DNA of 46,329 bases from an uncultured Fibrobacterota bacterium. GTDB lineage: Bacteria; Fibrobacterota; Fibrobacteria; Fibrobacterales; Fibrobacteraceae. This document shows, piece by piece, positions 41,940-46,329 of this stretch. The notes under the pieces were generated by a model, which worked only from the letters and a program-made list of their open reading frames with translations, was not told where the DNA came from and did not search any database. The position numbers and the translations under genes are program-made. Numbering within the stretch: the stretch's first letter is position 1; each line of letters begins with the position of its first letter. Location of the stretch: NCBI GenBank assembly GCA_903876665.1, contig CAIRAY010000015.1, forward strand, positions 1 through 46,329, in the 5' to 3' direction.

Positions 41940-42394
41940 TCAATCCAATTTTGGACGCATTTTACAGTCTGGACAAACCTTGCCTGAAGACGTATGGCAG
42001 CATGGCTTTTCCAGAAGATCGGCAAGCGTGTACTTTCCGAGTGAGGAAATGATGCTCTTGTTCAAATCGTCCATGGCGCGATGGAAGGTGCAGACCTGGA
42101 CTTTTGCCGTCTCGGTCGTCAGACAGGCGGCAGAAGTAATCCGACCCTGAATGGCAGAAACCACATCGACCAACGGAATTTCTTTTGGCGCTTTGGCCAG
42201 CAAAAGACCACCCTGGGCACCACGGTAAGAAACCACGATACCAACCCGGGCAAGGGATGCGGTGACCTTGGCAAGGTAGCTTGAACTACCACCAATGCGG
42301 GAATGAAGCTCAGAGAGCGGCACTACATGCTCTGGATCTTGTGTGCCGAGGTCCAGTAGGATGCGAAAGCTGTTTCAGTTGTAGATGTAATCAT
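41940..42394 (-). CDS. Rrf2-family transcription regulator, with a -1 frameshift near the N-terminus
   Basis: Winged-helix regulator of the IscR/NsrR/Rrf2 group. The open frame from GTG 42323 lacks the first helix, but extending it upstream in frame gives RILLDLGTQDPEHVV, and another frame from ATG 42394 gives MITSTTETAF. One extra base near 42365 joins them into a normal 151-residue Rrf2 protein. Family marks: LSELHSRIGGSSSYLAKVTASLARVGIV, SYRGAQGGLLLA, LVDVVSAIQG. Cys residues (AACLTT, VCTF, PCC, VCPDC) may bind a cluster, but the usual CX5CX7C spacing is not clear. It lies downstream of pheT and upstream of the ZapB-like gene. Confidence 0.75.
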
Positions 42395-42477
42395 GTGGCA
42401 TAAAGTAATAAATTTTTGAGCCCTTGAGGAACTTTTAAGCTGTCAATTTTTGTCAGGCTATTTTAACCTAAAAAACA

Positions 42478-44919
42478 TCAACGGAGCGAAATGAGGCCAT
42501 CCTCTGAAATTTTCGCCCTAAGTTTGTCGTGAATTTTGTTCACTTCCTCATCCGTCAAGGTCCGGTCAGTCGCTTGATAGGTTAATTGATACAAGAAATT
42601 CTTCCGGCCAGAAGCCAGTCGATCCCCTTGATAAAGGCTCTTCAACTGAACATCCACCAAAAACTTAGCCTGAATCGCCTGGAATCTGTCCAGAACCACA
42701 GAATGGCTGATACGCCCGTCAACCTCAATGGAGACATCGCGGGTGGTGGGTACTTGACGACTGAAGGGACGGAAAGCACTAGGACCTTGCCCACAGGCCA
42801 GAACTTGGTCGAGGTTTATTTCAAACGGATAGACAGGCATACCGATGTCAAGGGCTGCCGAAACCCGTGGATGTAGCTCTCCGCACACACCGAGGGTGAT
42901 TTTGTTGCAGACAATCGCTGCCTGGCGATGCGGGTGCAGCCAAAGCTCGGAGGTTGCCGGAACCTGCCATTCCACCGTCAAACCCAGGTGCTTGAAGAAA
43001 GCCTCCAGCACGCCCTTTAAATCGGCGAATGAGGTGGGGGAAGCCTTGTCCTGGAGCGGACTACGGTTGAAATGCCCAGCCAATACCCCAGCAAGCAAGG
43101 GAACTTCATCAAACCCAGGATTACGATCGGTACGCATTTCGGGGCGAGGAAACTGGGCCTTTCCCACTTCAAACAAACGAACCGAGCCCGGACGGGTCTT
43201 TTCATTTTCAGCCACGGCCTTTAAAAGGCTGGGAACCAGGGAGACAGGAAGAACACCTAAATCTTCATTCAGTGGATTCAGAAGAGCGGCGGGCCGGGTA
43301 CGGCGGTCGTCCTCCCGTTCATCGCCAAAAACCGCACTCACCAATTGTTTCGAACTGAAGCGCAGGCTCAGGCATTCATGCAAACCCTGTGCAGCCAAGC
43401 AATACCGGACCTTTCGGGACAATTTTTCCAGAGGAGAAAGCTCGTTAATTTCGACCTGGAATTTGGGCAAGTCGTAAGGAATATTATCAAATCCAACAAG
43501 ACGTGCAACCTCTTCAATCAAATCAATTTCACGTTCAAGATCCGGGCGGAAACCAGGGACGGCAAAGGTTAGCGTATCCTCGGCAAAGCCGGTTTCTTCC
43601 AGTCCAATTCCACCCAAGAGGCGACGAACATCCTCCACAGAAGGCGCAATGCCCAGGACTCGGGCGATGCGGGACATGCGTACAGAAACAAGGGCCTTGA
43701 CCTTACGATGCTCCGGCCCAGTATATTCCACGGTGCCAGCGAGAATCTGTCCTCCGGCCAGTTCCTGGATCAGGCTACAGGCATAGTCACTCGCGAGCTG
43801 CTGCATAAAGGGGTCAATATGACGTTCGAAGCGGTAGCTCGAATCCGTCGAAAGCCCGAGTCGCTTGCTCTGCTTGCGAATCGTGGTGGGATCAAACCAG
43901 GCAGACTCCAAAAACACCCGAGTCGTGGAGTCGGTAATCTCGGATTCTACACCGCCCATCACGCCTGCGAGGCATACAGGCGTACTCCCATCGCAAATAA
44001 CCAAATCACTGGTCAGCAGTTTTTGCTCCTTGTGATCAATCGTGGTAATCGCTTCACCATCCTGGGCGCGACGCACCACCACCGACTTGCCCTTCAGCAG
44101 GTCCATATCGAAACTATGTAGAGGTTGACCCATATCCATAAGGATAAAATTGGTGACATCCACCACATTGTTAATCGGAGTCAGGCCCACTGCACGCAGG
44201 CAGGACTTGAGCCATTCGGGACTTGGAGCAATTTTCACACCCTCGATCACACGCCCGACATAGCGGGAACAACCCGAACCGGGTACAACTTCGAGGGAAA
44301 TTTTCGCTCCGGCCTTTTCGGAAGATTCCATCACCTGCGGAGAAATCGGCTTCAGAGTCTTACCAAATGCGGCAGCCAATTCCCGGGCAATTCCCAAGTG
44401 GGACAAAGCATCTGGACGGTTGGGGGTCACATTGACTTCGAGAGTCACATCGTAGAAACCCAGAGAGACGATGGGAGTCCCGGCGACATAGGAATCCGGC
44501 AAAACCATAATGCCTGCGTGGGAGGTTCCCAAGCCAATTTCATCCTCGGCGCAAATCATTCCGAAGCTTTCGACGCCTCGGATTTTTGCTTTTTTGATTT
44601 TTAATGGCTCACCGCTGGGCATGGGAAGTTCGGCCCCGATGGGTGCGAAGCAGACCGTTTGGCCTGCAGCCACATTGGGCGCACCACAGATGACCTGCAG
44701 CTCGCCCTTCCCATCAAATACCTTGGTCACGGAAAGATGATCGGATTCCGCATGCTTGCCACACTCCAGAACCTTAGCCACGATCAGCGCGGAATAAGCC
44801 TTGCCGGGCTCTTCGCGGCCTTCAACCTCAAGACCCAGAGAGGTGAGCTTCTGCTCGATTTCTTCAACGCTATAAGGTAGATCCACATGACGCTTGAGCC
44901 AATTCAATGAAACTTTCAT
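42478..44919 (-). CDS. pheT: Phenylalanyl-tRNA synthetase beta subunit
   Basis: Large subunit of the (alpha-beta)2 enzyme that charges tRNA-Phe; it holds the editing site. The 813 residues follow the family: KVSLNWLKRHVDLPYSVEEIEQKLTSLGLEVE, the tRNA-binding EMAP-like domain (ALIVAKVLECGKHAESDHLSV), B3/B4 editing domain, B5 domain (RPDLEREIDLIEEVARL), and the C-terminal ferredoxin-like FDX-ACB domain (RQVPTTRDVSIEVD). The ATG at 44919 is used, since AGGAG precedes it by about 6 bases; GTG 44922 is possible. It follows pheS by 16 bases. Confidence 0.97.
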   Translation of the reverse strand: MKVSLNWLKRHVDLPYSVEEIEQKLTSLGLEVEGREEPGKAYSALIVAKVLECGKHAESDHLSVTKVFDGKGELQVICGAPNVAAGQTVCFAPIGAELPMPSGEPLKIKKAKIRGVESFGMICAEDEIGLGTSHAGIMVLPDSYVAGTPIVSLGFYDVTLEVNVTPNRPDALSHLGIARELAAAFGKTLKPISPQVMESSEKAGAKISLEVVPGSGCSRYVGRVIEGVKIAPSPEWLKSCLRAVGLTPINNVVDVTNFILMDMGQPLHSFDMDLLKGKSVVVRRAQDGEAITTIDHKEQKLLTSDLVICDGSTPVCLAGVMGGVESEITDSTTRVFLESAWFDPTTIRKQSKRLGLSTDSSYRFERHIDPFMQQLASDYACSLIQELAGGQILAGTVEYTGPEHRKVKALVSVRMSRIARVLGIAPSVEDVRRLLGGIGLEETGFAEDTLTFAVPGFRPDLEREIDLIEEVARLVGFDNIPYDLPKFQVEINELSPLEKLSRKVRYCLAAQGLHECLSLRFSSKQLVSAVFGDEREDDRRTRPAALLNPLNEDLGVLPVSLVPSLLKAVAENEKTRPGSVRLFEVGKAQFPRPEMRTDRNPGFDEVPLLAGVLAGHFNRSPLQDKASPTSFADLKGVLEAFFKHLGLTVEWQVPATSELWLHPHRQAAIVCNKITLGVCGELHPRVSAALDIGMPVYPFEINLDQVLACGQGPSAFRPFSRQVPTTRDVSIEVDGRISHSVVLDRFQAIQAKFLVDVQLKSLYQGDRLASGRKNFLYQLTYQATDRTLTDEEVNKIHDKLRAKISEDGLISLR

Positions 44920-44935
44920 CACAAACTCCTAATTC

Positions 44936-45958
44936 TTAGAACTGGCGCAAGAAGCGCTGGTCGTTGGCGGTCAAGAGACCAATTTCGGGAACCTGATGCC
45001 TGAGCATGGCAATACGGTCAAGACCAAATCCGAAGGCGAATCCGGTAAATTCTTCCCCATCAATTCCCACATTTTTCAGCACGTTGGGGTCCACGCAGCC
45101 ACAGCCACCGATTTCCATCCAGCCCGTGTGCTTACAGCGACGGCAACCAGCGCCGCTACAGAATACACAGGAGATGTCCATCTCGGCAGATGGCTCGGTG
45201 AAGGGGAAAAAGCTGGGACGAAAGCGCATTTTCACTTCATTGCCAAATAGACGTTTGGCCCACAAGAACAAAAGTCCTTTGAGATGGGCGAAGGTAATGC
45301 CACGATCCACCACTAGGCCTTCCACCTGCTGGAACATGGGTGCATGGGTCGCATCGGAATCCACGCGGAACACATGGCCGGGGGCGATCATGCGGAAAGG
45401 AGGCTTGTGGGTTTCCATATAATGAATCTGCGTACCCGATGTATGCGTGCGTAGCATGACCTTCTTATCCAGGTAAAAAGTATCCTGCATGTCGCGCGAA
45501 GGGTGATCGGGCGGAGTATTGAGGGCTTCAAAATTATACCAGTCCGTCTCGACATCCCGGCCCGATTCCACATGGAATCCCATGCCCATGAAAAAGTCCA
45601 CGATCTCCTCACGGATCTCGTAGAGCGGATGCAAACTACCCGCCCCAATGCCGTCTCCAGGAAGGGAAATATCGACCCAGCCCGAATTAAGCTTCTGCTC
45701 CAGCTCCGCCTCGCGGGCGGTTGCCAGGGCAACTTCAATGGCCTGATCGACCTCGGCTTTGAGCACATTTACCAGCTTGCCAAAAGCCGGCCGTTCTTCG
45801 GCGGCTAGGCCACCCATCTGCTTCATGAGCTCGGTAACCAGTCCCTTTTTGCCCAGGAACTTGACCCGCAGGGCATCAACCGCTGCAGTATCGCTAAGGG
45901 ATGTCGTAGCCAACTCGGCAACAAACTGGGACTTGATCAATTCAAATGGATTCGTCAT
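44936..45958 (-). CDS. pheS: Phenylalanyl-tRNA synthetase alpha subunit
   Basis: Catalytic subunit of phenylalanyl-tRNA synthetase. The start at 45958 (MTNPFELIKSQF) gives 340 residues, the normal length; an in-frame start at 46054 would add about 30 residues absent from the family. Seen: N-terminal coiled coil (VLKAEVDQAIEVALATAREAELE), motif 2 region (TFYLDKKVMLRTHTSGTQIHYM), QVEGLVVDRGITFAHLKG, RFRPSFFPFTEPSAEMD, and motif 3 (FAFGFGLDRIAMLRH). CVFCSGAGCRRC adds a four-Cys cluster, as in several relatives. It leads the pheST-rrf2-zapBA operon-like block. Confidence 0.97.
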   Translation of the reverse strand: MTNPFELIKSQFVAELATTSLSDTAAVDALRVKFLGKKGLVTELMKQMGGLAAEERPAFGKLVNVLKAEVDQAIEVALATAREAELEQKLNSGWVDISLPGDGIGAGSLHPLYEIREEIVDFFMGMGFHVESGRDVETDWYNFEALNTPPDHPSRDMQDTFYLDKKVMLRTHTSGTQIHYMETHKPPFRMIAPGHVFRVDSDATHAPMFQQVEGLVVDRGITFAHLKGLLFLWAKRLFGNEVKMRFRPSFFPFTEPSAEMDISCVFCSGAGCRRCKHTGWMEIGGCGCVDPNVLKNVGIDGEEFTGFAFGFGLDRIAMLRHQVPEIGLLTANDQRFLRQF

Positions 45959-46060
45959 AATGCGCAATTTTAGAAAAATGGACAGAAGTCGCGAAACGCC
46001 CCCCTCCCACCCCTCCGCGTCCCCGAATTCTTTTCTAAATTGCCCCGCAACCACACACTC

Positions 46061-46147
46061 GGAGGAGTGCCGGAGTGGTCGATCGGGACGGTCTCGAAAA
46101 CCGTAGTCTTCGCAAGGGGACCGAGAGTTCGAATCTCTCCTCCTCCT
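46061..46147 (+). tRNA. tRNA-Ser (anticodon CGA)
   Basis: Acceptor GGAGGAG/CTCCTCC, D arm with GCCGGAGTGGTC, anticodon stem ACGGT/ACCGT closing loop CTCGAAA (anticodon CGA, reads UCG), long variable arm, T arm GAGAG-TTCGAAT-CTCTC. The discriminator base in this reading is T, whereas bacterial tRNA-Ser usually has G. CCA is not encoded. Confidence 0.93.
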
Positions 46148-46148
46148 G

Positions 46149-46193
46149 AAATGGAAAGAGGCCTGCCCCTTGGGGTGGGCCTTTTTCCATTTC
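46149..46193 (+). terminator. Rho-independent terminator after tRNA-Ser
   Basis: A 10-bp GC-rich stem GGCCTGCCCC/GGGGTGGGCC with a two-base loop is flanked by AAATGGAAA and TTTTTCCATTT, which extend the pairing and supply the T tract. Confidence 0.92.
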
Positions 46194-46199
46194 TATGAG

Positions 46200-46329
46200 C
46201 GACGAGATTTGAACTCTCGGAGAGAGTTTGACCCATCCACCAGGGACGGTGGATGGGGACTATGCCGCACAGGCATAGCCCGCAGGGTGAGCCACAGGAT
46301 GTGGCGAATCTATCTCTCCTCCTCCTGAA
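46200..46329 (+). repeat. tRNA-derived hairpin-rich repeat, continues past the window edge
   Basis: It begins with a near-exact inverted copy (16 of 17 bases) of the tRNA-Ser T arm (46204-46220). Three hairpins follow: CCCATCCACC/GGTGGATGGG (46232-46257), CTATGCC/GGCATAG (46260-46278) and GCCACA/TGTGGC (46291-46305). It ends with a direct copy of the tRNA-Ser 3' end (CTCTCCTCCTCCTGAA, 46314-46329). It may be part of a larger element inserted beside the tRNA. Confidence 0.65.

Overview
The window looks like a chromosomal stretch of a Gram-negative, plant-polymer-degrading bacterium related to Fibrobacter (phylum Fibrobacterota). This is inferred from several things seen in the sequence: poly-serine linkers in secreted proteins, a modular GH8 cellulase with a C-terminal sorting-type domain, a GH5 glucanase, several outer-membrane beta-barrel proteins, and two genes of the futalosine menaquinone pathway. 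No phage, plasmid, transposase or CRISPR array is visible. Most of the window is ordinary chromosome, with a few unusual genes and repeats.

Layout. Bases 1-2062: KtrB/KtrA potassium uptake pair (ktrB runs off the left edge). 2132-4996: secreted GH8 endoglucanase. 5139-13541: seven minus-strand genes that read as one or two operons: a three-part beta-barrel/pseudo-nucleotidase/propeller protein, a small membrane protein, GH5, trmB, a CsgG-like/PEGA protein and two outer-membrane-type proteins joined by one-base TAATG overlaps. 13655-20829: small unknown protein, mqnA, a two-component system, a beta-barrel protein, a GNAT acetyltransferase and a lipoprotein. 20892-26844: RLAN/ATP-grasp ligase, membrane protein, deacetylase-like protein, phosphoglycolate-phosphatase-like HAD, miaB with a +1 frameshift, and a SPOR protein. 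26908-33567: tRNA-Leu followed by a same-strand block with panD, a LytR_C lipoprotein, rsfS, argS, mqnC and a rhomboid. 33570-34522: SRPBCC protein and a repeat-filled gap. 34523-36642: dnaX-ybaB. 36714-40655: an isoprenoid block (ispA, dxs, a SpoU methyltransferase). 40755-45958: pheS-pheT-Rrf2-zapB-like-zapA followed by a structured RNA that is probably 6S RNA. 46061-46329: tRNA-Ser and a hairpin-rich repeat that copies the tRNA 3' end.

How the genes work together. The cellulases and the envelope proteins probably serve polysaccharide breakdown at the cell surface. rsfS, argS, pheST, miaB, trmB and the tRNAs serve translation. dnaX-ybaB serves replication and nucleoid function. ispA and dxs feed isoprenoids that are also needed for menaquinone, whose ring is made by the mqn genes. 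zapA and the ZapB-like protein serve division.

Most worth a second look: a run of ten A in dnaX at the gamma/tau boundary; an RsfS with a long histone-H1-like tail; the three-part outer-membrane fusion with a degenerate 5'-nucleotidase domain; the probable 6S RNA beside zapA; single-base frameshifts in miaB and in an Rrf2 regulator; and two families of intergenic repeats. All family names come from reading the translated sequence by eye; no database search was possible.
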